This document shows positions 5,417 to 14,118 of a DNA stretch of 25,187 nt, piece by piece. The notes under the pieces are model-generated. The model saw nothing but the letters and a program-made list of their open reading frames with translations. It searched no databases and was not told where the DNA came from. A program made the translations under genes and the position numbers. Within the stretch, counting starts at the first letter, position 1; each line of letters begins with the position of its first letter. The stretch is from positions 1-25,187 of the IMG/VR virus record IMGVR_UViG_3300047562_000459. One strand, given 5' to 3'. This DNA is from a virus.

Positions 5417-7265
5417 AATAAAAACCGTATTCATAGATTTTGAAACGTATTACGACCAAGAGTACTCGTTGAGCAAACTACAGACCGATGCGTATGTGCT
5501 GGACGACAGGTATCAAACTATCATGGTCGGCTACAAGATCGGCGACGAGCCGACTAGTGCGCTGGTTGGCAACGAACAGCAGATCAAACAAAAACTAGCT
5601 AACTTGTGTGACTGGGACGAGGTGGCAGTGTGCTGCCACAACACGCTGTTCGACGGGTTTATTCTGACGCAACGATATGGTGTGTACCCGCGTTTGTGGA
5701 AAGACACGCAAGCTATGTCTCGCATGTTGCATCCGTACCTAAAGTCTCACTCGCTGGCGAACATGGCTAAATTCTATAAGCTGCAAGCCAAGGGCGACGC
5801 CGTGCACAACATGAAAAGCAAGCGCCTAGAAGACTTTACCAAAGACGAGTTCATGGACTATGTAAACTACTGTTTGGGCGACGTGGACATCTGTGCCGGA
5901 CTCCATAACGAGATGATCCAGTTCACGCCAGTGCTCAACCAGATACTTATCGACATGACCATACGCATGTTTACTGAGCCTAAGTTCGTCGGCGACATCG
6001 ACATGATGAAAGACTTGTACGCAAAAGAAGTGCAGCGTAAAGAAGGTCTTTTAATGGCGGCTAATTCAGATCCCAAAACGATAGCGTCGAGTGCCAAGTT
6101 CGCAGAAAAATTACGTGAGCTAGGTGTGTTCCCTCCGACAAAGATCAGCCCGCGCACAGGCAAAACAACTTACGCGTTTGCCAAAACCGACAAAGAGTTC
6201 CTAGCGTTGCAGGATCATCCTGACGCAGAAGTGCAAGCGTTGGTCGCTGCGCGTTTGGGTACCAAGACAACCATCGCCGAGACACGCGCAGAGCGTTTTA
6301 TACAGATGGCTGAGCGTGGCCCACTGCCTGTATACCTCAACTATTGGGGCGCTAAAACGACTGGCAGGTACAGCGGTGGCAACCAAGTTAACTGGCAGAA
6401 CCTACCCGCACGAGGCATATCTGCGGGTTTGCGCAACGCATTGAAAGCACCTAAAGGTCACAGCGTGCTAGTGGGTGACTCGTCCAACATAGAACTGCGG
6501 ACGGTGATGGCCCTCGCCGGACAGAAAGATGTTATTGAGAAGTTGGAGAAAGGCGTAGACATGTACTGCGACTTTGCCAGCAAGCTGTTTGGCAGAGATA
6601 TCACTAGAGCTGACAAGTCCGAACGGTTCTTAGGTAAGACAGCTATGCTGGGCCTACAGTATGGTGCTGGCGCTGCACGGTTTATGGAGATGGCGAACAT
6701 GCAGGGGCGAGACTTCGGCGTGAACATAACGCTAGACAGAGCCTATGAAATCGTCGAGCTGTACCGCAACATACACTATAAAGTCGTGAAGCTATGGCAA
6801 CACTGCGAGCATTCCGTACTGCCCAACATCCATAAAGAAAACTGGTTAGAGAACGTCGATGTTAACGGCTGGTTCATTACGCAAAGCGGTGGCTTCGGTA
6901 GGCCGGGAGAGCCGGGAGTTGTGTACCACAACTTACGGTATGAATCAGACAATGAAGGTAGCGGCTGGGTATACACGATGGGTCGCAACGAGTCCGTGCG
7001 AATCTTCGGCCCGAAAGTTGTAGAAAATCTTTGCCAACATGCTGCCATGCACATTGTTATGTGGCAGACTGCTAGGATACACCGGAAATATCCGGTTAAG
7101 CTGTCAGTGCACGACGAAGCTGTATGTATAGTGCCTGATGACCAACTTGTTGAAGCGCGAGCCTACATGGAAGAATGTTTGAACCTAACGCCACCTTGGT
7201 GTCGTGGGTTTATCCCTGTCGATTGTGAGACAGAAGTAGGCGCGTCGTATGGGGAAGCTAAATGA
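5403..7265 (+). CDS. Family A DNA polymerase with 3'-5' exonuclease
   Basis: This 620-residue protein is the replicative DNA polymerase. The exonuclease domain shows FIDFET (D12, E14), CCHNTLFDG and YCLGDVD. The polymerase domain shows motif A GDSSNIELR (D359), motif B RADKSERFLGKTAMLGLQYG at about 407-426 and motif C SVHDEA (H570, D571, E572). All the expected catalytic acids are present. The start is GTG 5403, six bases after a perfect GGAGG at 5392-5396. The longer open frame from ATG 5304 would run through the preceding gene. No 5'-3' nuclease domain is present. It overlaps the next gene by ATGA. It lies in a module that resembles the polymerase/VRR-NUC/SNF2 cassettes of many phages. Confidence 0.93.
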   Translation: MRSPKIKTVFIDFETYYDQEYSLSKLQTDAYVLDDRYQTIMVGYKIGDEPTSALVGNEQQIKQKLANLCDWDEVAVCCHNTLFDGFILTQRYGVYPRLWKDTQAMSRMLHPYLKSHSLANMAKFYKLQAKGDAVHNMKSKRLEDFTKDEFMDYVNYCLGDVDICAGLHNEMIQFTPVLNQILIDMTIRMFTEPKFVGDIDMMKDLYAKEVQRKEGLLMAANSDPKTIASSAKFAEKLRELGVFPPTKISPRTGKTTYAFAKTDKEFLALQDHPDAEVQALVAARLGTKTTIAETRAERFIQMAERGPLPVYLNYWGAKTTGRYSGGNQVNWQNLPARGISAGLRNALKAPKGHSVLVGDSSNIELRTVMALAGQKDVIEKLEKGVDMYCDFASKLFGRDITRADKSERFLGKTAMLGLQYGAGAARFMEMANMQGRDFGVNITLDRAYEIVELYRNIHYKVVKLWQHCEHSVLPNIHKENWLENVDVNGWFITQSGGFGRPGEPGVVYHNLRYESDNEGSGWVYTMGRNESVRIFGPKVVENLCQHAAMHIVMWQTARIHRKYPVKLSVHDEAVCIVPDDQLVEARAYMEECLNLTPPWCRGFIPVDCETEVGASYGEAK

Positions 7266-7948
7266 GCAAAATGCCGCTGTCGTACAGCAGACTAAGTACA
7301 TTTGAGAACTGCCAGCAACAATTTGATTACTTATACGTGTCCAAGACTGTCCAATCCGTAGGTAGCGATGCTACTGAGTACGGGGATAGAGTACACAAAC
7401 TGTTAGAAGACTATGGCAAGGGTGAGCTTGACGAAGAAAATCTCACCGAAGAAGGCAAACTGTCTCTAAAGAAGTGGGGCAACATCGTCGATACGATTAT
7501 GTCCCGTGGAGGCGATAAGTACTTCGAGCACCAGATGGCGATCAACGAGAACCTAGAGCCTGTTGGCTGGTTCGATAGCGACGTGTTCTTTCGTTCGATT
7601 GCTGACGTGCTAATAGTTGACGGCGATACGGCTTATTGTTTAGATTACAAAACGGGCAAGGTTAGAGAGTCACCAACCCAGTTGCAGTTGTTCGCGGCGA
7701 TGGTGTTCTGGCATTTCCCAGAAGTACAGAAGGTTAAGACCTCGTTTATTTGGTTACGGTTTAATCAGACAACAAACACGACGTATGAACGTCGTTACTT
7801 AGATTCGCTGTGGGGCGCATTGAAGCCTCGCATCGACAAGGTGCATGAGACTGTTGAGCTTGGTGTGTTTGAAGCTAAGCCCAGTGGTCTATGTCCATGG
7901 TGTCCCGCGCAGGACATTTGCCCAGACGCAAGGAGAAAAAGAAGGTGA
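7262..7948 (+). CDS. PD-(D/E)XK exonuclease, Cas4/RecB-like
   Basis: This 228-residue nuclease begins MSKMPLSYSRLSTFENC. The core shows D115 in SIADVLIVDGD and D128-Y-K130 in CLDYKTGK, the PD-(D/E)XK pattern. One Cys near the N-terminus (C17) and three at the C-terminus (C211, C214, C220 in CPWCPAQDIC) match the iron-sulfur cluster arrangement of Cas4 and AddB-type nucleases. Related genes (DUF2800 and Cas4-like) sit beside the polymerase in many phages and probably process DNA ends in recombination-linked replication. No CRISPR array or cas1 is nearby, so a CRISPR role is not supported. ATGA coupling joins it to the polymerase. Confidence 0.87.
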   Translation: MSKMPLSYSRLSTFENCQQQFDYLYVSKTVQSVGSDATEYGDRVHKLLEDYGKGELDEENLTEEGKLSLKKWGNIVDTIMSRGGDKYFEHQMAINENLEPVGWFDSDVFFRSIADVLIVDGDTAYCLDYKTGKVRESPTQLQLFAAMVFWHFPEVQKVKTSFIWLRFNQTTNTTYERRYLDSLWGALKPRIDKVHETVELGVFEAKPSGLCPWCPAQDICPDARRKRR

Positions 7949-8250
7949 AAAACGAGGGGGATGTTAAGAAAGCTGTCCGCAAAGTATTAGATAGCATCGA
8001 CAAGTGCTACTACTTCATGCCGCCAGCTAACGGTTATGGTAGGTCGGGTATCCCCGACTTTATCGGCCAAGTAAACGGTTACTTCTTTGGTATAGAAACC
8101 AAGTTTGGCAACAACCAACCGACTGCGAATCAGACACGCGAGATAGGTCGGATACTGCAAAGTGGTGGTCAGTGCTGGATTGTCCGCGAAGGCATATCAC
8201 TGACTGGCTGGGAAAATGAGTTTCGGGGGTGGGCTGCACTGTGCTCGTAA
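7945..8250 (+). CDS. VRR-NUC domain nuclease
   Basis: This is a 101-residue stand-alone VRR-NUC nuclease, a PD-(D/E)XK subfamily linked to cleavage of branched DNA. Key residues are E4, D38 in GRSGIPDF, E51-T-K53 in GIETKFG and Q63. The start is set at GTG 7945, which overlaps the previous stop as GTGA and has AAGGAG at 7930-7935. An ATG at 7891 would need a 58-base overlap with the previous gene. Its end overlaps the helicase start. VRR-NUC plus SNF2 helicase is a recurrent phage gene pair. Confidence 0.88.
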   Translation: MKNEGDVKKAVRKVLDSIDKCYYFMPPANGYGRSGIPDFIGQVNGYFFGIETKFGNNQPTANQTREIGRILQSGGQCWIVREGISLTGWENEFRGWAALCS

Positions 8251-9794
8251 TTGAGGAACAGCGTAAGGTTGTATTGAACACGTCGGCCAATGACAACATT
8301 GCCGAAGTCATACCTCATGCCAAGCGTATGAGTAAAGACGGGCAAGACTTGTTGGTTGTACCTCACGGGGTGCAGGAGTCGATGGTGCTGAGAAACATGG
8401 GTGTGTCTGTACCGCCACCTATAAGGCACTACTACGACTATCCGGCGCGTTTCAAACCGATGGATCATCAGACGGCTACCGCCGAGTTCCTGTCGGGCCA
8501 TAAACGCGCGCTGTGCCTCAATGCCCCCGGCACTGGTAAAACGATAAGTTCGATCTGGGCTGCTGATTTTTTGCTCACTGTCGGTGAAGCTAAGAAGGTA
8601 CTAATTATAGCCCCGCTATCTACCCTCAAAGAAGTGTGGGGTAGAGAGCTAAAGATCCACTTGCCGCACAGGTCTTTTCAGATCATCACTGGCACTAGGC
8701 AGAAGCGCCTACAACTACTGGGAACACCGGGGTTACAGTACGCCATCATTAACCACGACGGCTTCACTGGACTGTCCGATGTTATGAAGGACTTCGACGT
8801 AGTTATCTACGACGAGGCCACCGCGCTAAAGACACCAAGTTCTAGGCGGTACAGGGTATTTTATCAGTGGGTGCGCGACCACAACCCGTGGCTATGGCTG
8901 CTTACAGGCACGCCCATATCGCAAAACCCGACCGATGCGTGGACGCTGGCGCGCCTTGTTGAAAGCCAACATGTCGCCAAAAGCTACACATCTTTTAAAG
9001 AATTAGTGATGCAGAAGGTTTCTCAGTTCCGATGGATACCCAGAGAGAACGCACTGGAAACTTGTAAGAAGGTTCTTCAGCCGTCGATTCGGTTCTCGCT
9101 GGATGAGTGTAAAGACTTGCCGGACACCAACTTTGTTAACCGCAAGTGCGAGCTAACTAGTCAGCAGAAGAAAGCCTTTAAAGAGATGCAGGACAAGGCT
9201 GTGACTACGTTCAGCGAGGGGCAGGTAACCGCCGCAAACACTGCCGTGATGCTGTCCAAACTTTTGCAAATATGCTGCGGTGTGGTGTATAGTGATGACA
9301 CGTCGATTGAAGTTGATGCCAAGCATCGCTACGACGCACTGACTGAATTACTGGATGAGATCGGTGGCAAGACCATCGTGTTTGTACCGCTTAAAGGCGT
9401 GCAGCACTGGTTGATGAAGAAGCTACAAAAAGATGGTTACGACATCGCGCTAGTGAATGGTGATGTTAGCAAGAACGCCCGTGACCAAATCTTTAATGAC
9501 TTCCAGCACACTGATAAGCCACAGATATTGCTGGCACATCCGAAGGTGGCTGCGCATGGGCTTACGCTCACAGCGGCTAAAGATATTATCTGGTACGCCC
9601 CAATCTATTCGTTGGAGCAGTACGAGCAAGCGAATGCGCGCATACGTCGGTTGAGTACCGAGGGAAAGACGACGGTGTGGCATGTGATGGCTACTAAGTT
9701 CGAGCGAGAACTTTATAGTCGATTAAGGCACAAGAAAGATACGCTCACTGAGTTCCTCGATCTTGTGCAAGGTATCAACCATGACGATGACTGA
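8241..9794 (+). CDS. SNF2-type DEAD/H helicase
   Basis: This 517-residue superfamily 2 helicase of the SNF2 class has Walker A NAPGTGKT (K100), motif II YDEAT (D191, E192), motif III LLTGTPISQNP and a C-terminal helicase domain with motif VI QANARIRRLSTEGKTTVWHVMA. Such phage proteins probably remodel or translocate on dsDNA at branched or blocked sites together with the VRR-NUC nuclease. GTG 8241 is preferred because GGGGGTGGG (8225-8233) lies at suitable spacing. GTG 8229 in the same frame is possible and would add four residues. Confidence 0.9.
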   Translation: MLVIEEQRKVVLNTSANDNIAEVIPHAKRMSKDGQDLLVVPHGVQESMVLRNMGVSVPPPIRHYYDYPARFKPMDHQTATAEFLSGHKRALCLNAPGTGKTISSIWAADFLLTVGEAKKVLIIAPLSTLKEVWGRELKIHLPHRSFQIITGTRQKRLQLLGTPGLQYAIINHDGFTGLSDVMKDFDVVIYDEATALKTPSSRRYRVFYQWVRDHNPWLWLLTGTPISQNPTDAWTLARLVESQHVAKSYTSFKELVMQKVSQFRWIPRENALETCKKVLQPSIRFSLDECKDLPDTNFVNRKCELTSQQKKAFKEMQDKAVTTFSEGQVTAANTAVMLSKLLQICCGVVYSDDTSIEVDAKHRYDALTELLDEIGGKTIVFVPLKGVQHWLMKKLQKDGYDIALVNGDVSKNARDQIFNDFQHTDKPQILLAHPKVAAHGLTLTAAKDIIWYAPIYSLEQYEQANARIRRLSTEGKTTVWHVMATKFERELYSRLRHKKDTLTEFLDLVQGINHDDD

Positions 9795-9817
9795 TTTACT
9801 TACCGGAGAAAACATCC

Positions 9818-10198
9818 ATGAACTACGAAGAAGCAGCAAAACGCTATACACAAGTCCGCGATGAAATCGACGCCCTCGACAGAGAGTACAAAGACAACAA
9901 AGCGAAACTAAAGGAGAAGCTGGTAACACTAGAGAACTGGTTTACTAGCAAAGCGCAGGAGGATGGTTTAGAAACAATCAAGACACCTCTTGGTACGGCT
10001 TACTGGTCAAGGCACCAGTCGGCGACAGTTGCATCACGGGAAGACTTCTTCTCGTTTTGTAAGGAGCACGATGCGTGGGATTTAGTTGAGTCCCGTGCGT
10101 CCAAGACGGCTGTGCGTAGCTATCTTGAAACTTATGGGGAGATACCCCCCGGTATCAACTACAACACAGTCCGTGTTTTTAACTTCCGCCGTAACTAA
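9818..10198 (+). CDS. Conserved phage protein with N-terminal coiled coil
   Basis: This 126-residue protein begins with a charged helical region (residues 1-45, many Lys/Glu/Asp). A compact domain follows with IKTPLGTAYWSRHQSATV and ends EIPPGINYNTVRVFNFRRN. From memory this layout resembles a widespread unnamed phage family located beside SSB-like genes, with N-terminal helices and a closing PPG motif. A role as helper of ssDNA-binding or replication proteins is inferred only from neighbourhood. ATG 9818 has CCGGAGAA at 9803-9810. Confidence 0.75.
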   Translation: MNYEEAAKRYTQVRDEIDALDREYKDNKAKLKEKLVTLENWFTSKAQEDGLETIKTPLGTAYWSRHQSATVASREDFFSFCKEHDAWDLVESRASKTAVRSYLETYGEIPPGINYNTVRVFNFRRN

Positions 10199-10210
10199 GA
10201 GGCTTATATT

Positions 10211-11092
10211 ATGAATAATGTAATGAATGTCCCAGATCACATTGCTGATCGAATCCGCGCCCGCCAAGAAGGTGGGAAGAAATCCAGTATTGCAGACGCT
10301 ATTGTAGGTAGTGAAGGTACTTCTATCCCTCGGATTAGTATCAGGTCTGCAAGGTACCGTTTGTGTGAGGGCGGTGTTGAAACTGTCGTCGGTACGACGC
10401 TTGATGTAGTCATCGTAGGCGCAAACCCCCGCGTGTCTAAGGTTTTTTACAACAAGGCGTATGATGGTGACAGCACCGCCCCCACATGTTTCTCTAATGA
10501 TGGGGTCAAGCCCCACCCCTTGGTGGAAAGCCCCGTATGCAATAGCTGCGCAGGGTGTCCACATAACGAGCTTGGCTCTAAGGTTCTTCCTTCAGGTGCC
10601 AAATCTAAGCTGTGTGCCGACCAGCGCCATCTCGCTGTAGTAGCCGCCGCCGATCCTAGCAAGGTATACGCGCTGACAATCCCTGTGTCTGCCATGAAAG
10701 GGCTGCGTGAATACTTCAAAGAGCTTGGAAATTACGGCCTAGCACCAGAAGAAGTCATCACAGAGCTAGGCTTTGACGACGAGGCGAGTTATCCTAAGAT
10801 TGTGTTCAAGCACAAGGGTTACGTACCGGCATCTAAGATAACGCTTATCGACGAGTTATCCGAGCATGATTCCGTGAAAGTAGCGACCCGACAACTTGAC
10901 GCCGTGGGGACTACTCTTGCTGCACCTAAAGCAGAGACAAAACTGGAAGCGCCAAAGCCGTTAATTGACGATGCTTACGAAGAAGAAGCTGAGCAGAAAA
11001 CCGCGCCAGTGAAAAAGGAGAAGCCGAAAGTGGAGCCTGTTAAGCCATCTGAAGAATTAGCGGCTAGCATAGCTCAACTTTTCGACGAGTAA
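10211..11092 (+). CDS. Putative single-stranded DNA-binding protein
   Basis: This 293-residue protein has a short N-terminal region containing KSSIADAI (residues 24-31), then a beta-rich core with a cysteine cluster CNSCAGCPHN (C110, C113, C116) and C135. A low-complexity Lys/Glu/Pro linker follows from about 235 to 280, and the end is acidic (SIAQLFDE). A beta core, disordered linker and acidic tip are typical of SSB proteins and T7 gp2.5. The position between an SNF2 helicase and a primase fits. A strong terminator follows immediately, which may allow higher expression than the primase. The OB fold is not proven by sequence. Confidence 0.6.
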   Translation: MNNVMNVPDHIADRIRARQEGGKKSSIADAIVGSEGTSIPRISIRSARYRLCEGGVETVVGTTLDVVIVGANPRVSKVFYNKAYDGDSTAPTCFSNDGVKPHPLVESPVCNSCAGCPHNELGSKVLPSGAKSKLCADQRHLAVVAAADPSKVYALTIPVSAMKGLREYFKELGNYGLAPEEVITELGFDDEASYPKIVFKHKGYVPASKITLIDELSEHDSVKVATRQLDAVGTTLAAPKAETKLEAPKPLIDDAYEEEAEQKTAPVKKEKPKVEPVKPSEELAASIAQLFDE

Positions 11093-11106
11093 GTAGTAAC
11101 GTGTCT

Positions 11107-11132
11107 AGCCCCGCCTGTGCGCGGGGCTTTTT
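11107..11132 (+). terminator. Strong intrinsic terminator between SSB-like and primase genes
   Basis: AGCCCCGC (11107-11114) pairs perfectly with GCGGGGCT (11121-11128) across a 6-base loop, followed by a T run to 11132. It starts 14 bp after the SSB-like stop codon. The primase frame reads through it if extended to GTG 11101, so that start is unlikely. Confidence 0.85.
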
Positions 11133-11151
11133 GTCTAAAGCGGGGATTAGC

Positions 11152-14118
11152 GTGGATACAAGAACATTTTTAGAAAGAGTCCATGCCAAATCAGATCAGT
11201 TAGTAGTTTGTTGCCATAGGCCAGATGCCAGCGGTAAGCGCAAAGAGGGCATATTCTGGCAAAGGGGTTCGTATAATTACGCTGAAATTGATAAGGCTGT
11301 AAGTGACATTACCCAGTGGGATGCAGAGCCAAACACTACCGTTTATTACACCGTCGGTTCGTTCGCAGACCATGAGTACAGCAAAGAAGGTAGGACTAAG
11401 TGGTATAGAAAGGCGCAGTACGCGACCCATTTTAAGGCCATAACTTTCGATTTAGACATCGGCGAAGGTAAGCAATACACGACACAGAAAGACGCTTGTA
11501 TCGCACTTGTTGATGTAATACAGAAGATCGGCCTACCCTTCCCAATGCTTGTGTCATCAGGCAAGGGGATACATGTTTACTGGCCGCTGGAGCAGGAAGT
11601 ACCCAAGCGGATATGGTTGTTGTTATCGACGGCACTCAAAGCTGCGCTAGCTGAGTACCAGTTAGAGATAGACACTACAAAGATTAACGACCCCTCGATG
11701 GTGCTACGACCTGTCGGGACGCACCACAAGAAAGATCAGCCTTGGCGTGATGTAGCGGTACTGCGCGACTGCGCCGACCAAGACCCCATGGTTTTGGCAG
11801 GTGTACTCAAGAAATGGGCTAAAGGCGTGCCGAATATCGCCAGTAAGCCTAAGCGCAAGTCCAGCATTGCCGATGCTATCTTGTCATCGAACGACGTAAT
11901 ACTTGAGGTTGTAGCCGAACACTGCAAGCAGATTAACGCACTGGTAGCCAGCGGTGGGTTCTCGGACGCTAACGGTGACCCAGTAGAAGAGCCACTGTGG
12001 AGAGCTTCATTAGGTATAGCCAAACACTGTACCGACCAAGAGGCTGCTGTGATTGCGTTGGCAGGGCAACACCCAGACTTTGACCTAGACGCCAACATGC
12101 GCAAGCTGGAGGGTTGGGGTGACCATGGGCCGACTACATGCGACAAGTTTGCAGAGCTGTGCCCGTCTGGGTGTGAAGGGTGCCCGCACAGGGGCAACAT
12201 CAAGAGTCCAGCTAGGCTAAGCGCGACCACTAAAGTCGTCGTAGAAACTGAGTCCGGCAAAGAGGAAGAGCACGAGCTGCCGGACGGCTACATCATACGC
12301 GACAACTGTGTGTATAAAGAGGTTAAAGAAAAGGTAGAGAGCAACGACGCTAACGGTAACCCAACAACCACTGAACAAGTTGACTGGGTTCTAGTATCTC
12401 GCTACCTGATGCACGTTACTGGCATATTTAAGAACTACGAGAACGGAGCTACAACGTTCAGGTTGGCTGTCAAATACCCCATGGTGGGGTGGACTGAGGA
12501 AGATCACGAGGTGGCTGTGCTATCCCCCGGCTCTACCTTCAACACGTTCCTCAACAACCGCCAGATATTTGACTCAAAGACTCCGGCGCAGCAGGAAAAA
12601 ATAAGGGTATTTATCGTGGATTATTTAGCGAAAGTCCAGAGTCTGAATCCTACCGGCGTGGACTTCACACACTTCGGCTGGCAGCGGGACGGCTCCTTTG
12701 TTTGTGGTCGGGAAGTCATTGGCGCTGACGTGGGGGTCGATGTCATGCGCAGACTCAAAGGGTCGGCTACTCGGTTCGATGAGATCGTGAGTACCAACGG
12801 CACCCGCGAAGGCTGGGTAGATGCCATGAAGCTGCTTAACAAGCCCGAAGCCGTGATGGTTCGCCGGATGATGTTCCTTGCCATGGGTAGCGTGATTAGC
12901 CGTGCAGCGGGCAACTGTACAGGAGTTGTGTCTATCTACTCCCCACGTACCAACACGGGCAAGACGCTATCGCTGTTCGCCATCAACAGTATGTTCGGCC
13001 ATCCGAAAGAGCTACTGCTGAGCAAAGAGGACACATCCAATGCGCTGTACAGGATACGCGGCGTACTGAACCAGATGCCTTGTACGATTGACGAGATGAC
13101 TACTGTAGACGCGGCGGCTGCGGTCAAGATGGTTTACAACCTCAGTGCTGGTGTAGAGAAGAACTCTATGGATCAGCGGCGAGAGCTACGACAACCTGTA
13201 CGATGGACGGGGCCAACGTTCATCACGACCAACGTATCGTTCTACCACCAGTTCGATCAGGCACAAACGAACGACTCCGCATTACGCGCACGCTGCATCG
13301 AGTACTTGCATGAAGACCAGTCGCTAGTTATCGAGGAGGGAGAAGACGGTATAAGTGAGGCCAACAAGTTCGTAGACAAGTTGTTCGATAACTATGGCTG
13401 GGCGTACCCTGAACTTGTTAGAGCTGTAGTGTCTGCTGGTGGCGACCAAGAGCTGTGGCGCAAGGTACGACCCGTGTTCATTAAGAAGTTCGGCAACGCG
13501 TTTGCCCCTGACGATAAGTACGCAGCGCCCATGATAGTTTGTGGCTGGATTATGAGCACCATCGCCAAGAAGCTGGGGCTTATCAGTTTCGACGTAGACC
13601 AGACTGCGCAAGACTGGATCGACTTCGTGCGTAAAACCCATGAAGACCACGAAAAGAATCAAGCCGACGCCATAGACATCGTTAGTCAGTTCCTAGCTGA
13701 GCACAACGACCAGATCGTGCACGCCTACAAGAAGGACACCGACCTTAAAGAGTCCGTACAGATGCCACCGCCAGACAAGGCTGTAGCGCGTGAGTTAGTT
13801 ATCACTGATGCTAACAACGACTTGAAGCGTGGCAGCTATGTAGCAATCAACATTCCTATGTTCAAGAAGTGGCTAGCTAGAACCCGAGATGACATTGAGC
13901 GGATTTCACGCGAGCTTAGGAGTATGCACGCGCTGATTGCAGACCGACAACGCGTCACGCTGTTCAAGGGCTGCGCTAAGGACAATCCGGGTCAGTCGTT
14001 CTGCCTTATGGTAGACTTGACGCATCCACGGTTTACTGAGGGCTTGGAAGGTACCGAGGCTATCAAGAACAGCACGGTGCTACAGGCCATATTAGGAGGT
14101 CAGCAACATGCCCCGTAA
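11152..14118 (+). CDS. Primase-polymerase / helicase fusion protein
   Basis: This 988-residue replication protein joins an archaeo-eukaryotic-type primase (PrimPol) to a helicase. Primase motifs are FDLDIGEG (D100, D102), SSGKGIHVYW (H141) and LRPVGTHHKK (R186 to H192). KSSIADAI follows at 236-243, and a probable zinc site at C330, C337, C341, C344 (CPSGCEGCPH). The C-terminal ATPase has Walker A PRTNTGKT (K604) and Walker B TIDEM (D647, E648), close to DUF927/D5-type helicases. It likely unwinds DNA and makes primers for the family A polymerase. GTG 11152 is the first plausible start after the terminator and has weak GGGGA at 11142-11146. The frame is open upstream to GTG 11101, but that codon lies before the terminator hairpin. 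The gene overlaps the HNH gene by 11 bp. Confidence 0.85.
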   Translation: MDTRTFLERVHAKSDQLVVCCHRPDASGKRKEGIFWQRGSYNYAEIDKAVSDITQWDAEPNTTVYYTVGSFADHEYSKEGRTKWYRKAQYATHFKAITFDLDIGEGKQYTTQKDACIALVDVIQKIGLPFPMLVSSGKGIHVYWPLEQEVPKRIWLLLSTALKAALAEYQLEIDTTKINDPSMVLRPVGTHHKKDQPWRDVAVLRDCADQDPMVLAGVLKKWAKGVPNIASKPKRKSSIADAILSSNDVILEVVAEHCKQINALVASGGFSDANGDPVEEPLWRASLGIAKHCTDQEAAVIALAGQHPDFDLDANMRKLEGWGDHGPTTCDKFAELCPSGCEGCPHRGNIKSPARLSATTKVVVETESGKEEEHELPDGYIIRDNCVYKEVKEKVESNDANGNPTTTEQVDWVLVSRYLMHVTGIFKNYENGATTFRLAVKYPMVGWTEEDHEVAVLSPGSTFNTFLNNRQIFDSKTPAQQEKIRVFIVDYLAKVQSLNPTGVDFTHFGWQRDGSFVCGREVIGADVGVDVMRRLKGSATRFDEIVSTNGTREGWVDAMKLLNKPEAVMVRRMMFLAMGSVISRAAGNCTGVVSIYSPRTNTGKTLSLFAINSMFGHPKELLLSKEDTSNALYRIRGVLNQMPCTIDEMTTVDAAAAVKMVYNLSAGVEKNSMDQRRELRQPVRWTGPTFITTNVSFYHQFDQAQTNDSALRARCIEYLHEDQSLVIEEGEDGISEANKFVDKLFDNYGWAYPELVRAVVSAGGDQELWRKVRPVFIKKFGNAFAPDDKYAAPMIVCGWIMSTIAKKLGLISFDVDQTAQDWIDFVRKTHEDHEKNQADAIDIVSQFLAEHNDQIVHAYKKDTDLKESVQMPPPDKAVARELVITDANNDLKRGSYVAINIPMFKKWLARTRDDIERISRELRSMHALIADRQRVTLFKGCAKDNPGQSFCLMVDLTHPRFTEGLEGTEAIKNSTVLQAILGGQQHAP

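Noticed and set aside
5162-5434. 90-residue minus-strand frame
   Set aside because: It is antisense to two well supported overlapping genes (5153-5416 and the polymerase start).
7262-7948. Cas4-like nuclease as part of a CRISPR system
   Set aside because: No CRISPR array, cas1 or cas2 is in the window; it is coupled to the DNA polymerase gene, as expected for a phage replication nuclease.
11101-11151. Upstream start (GTG 11101) for the primase
   Set aside because: It would place the start before a strong terminator hairpin and translate through it.
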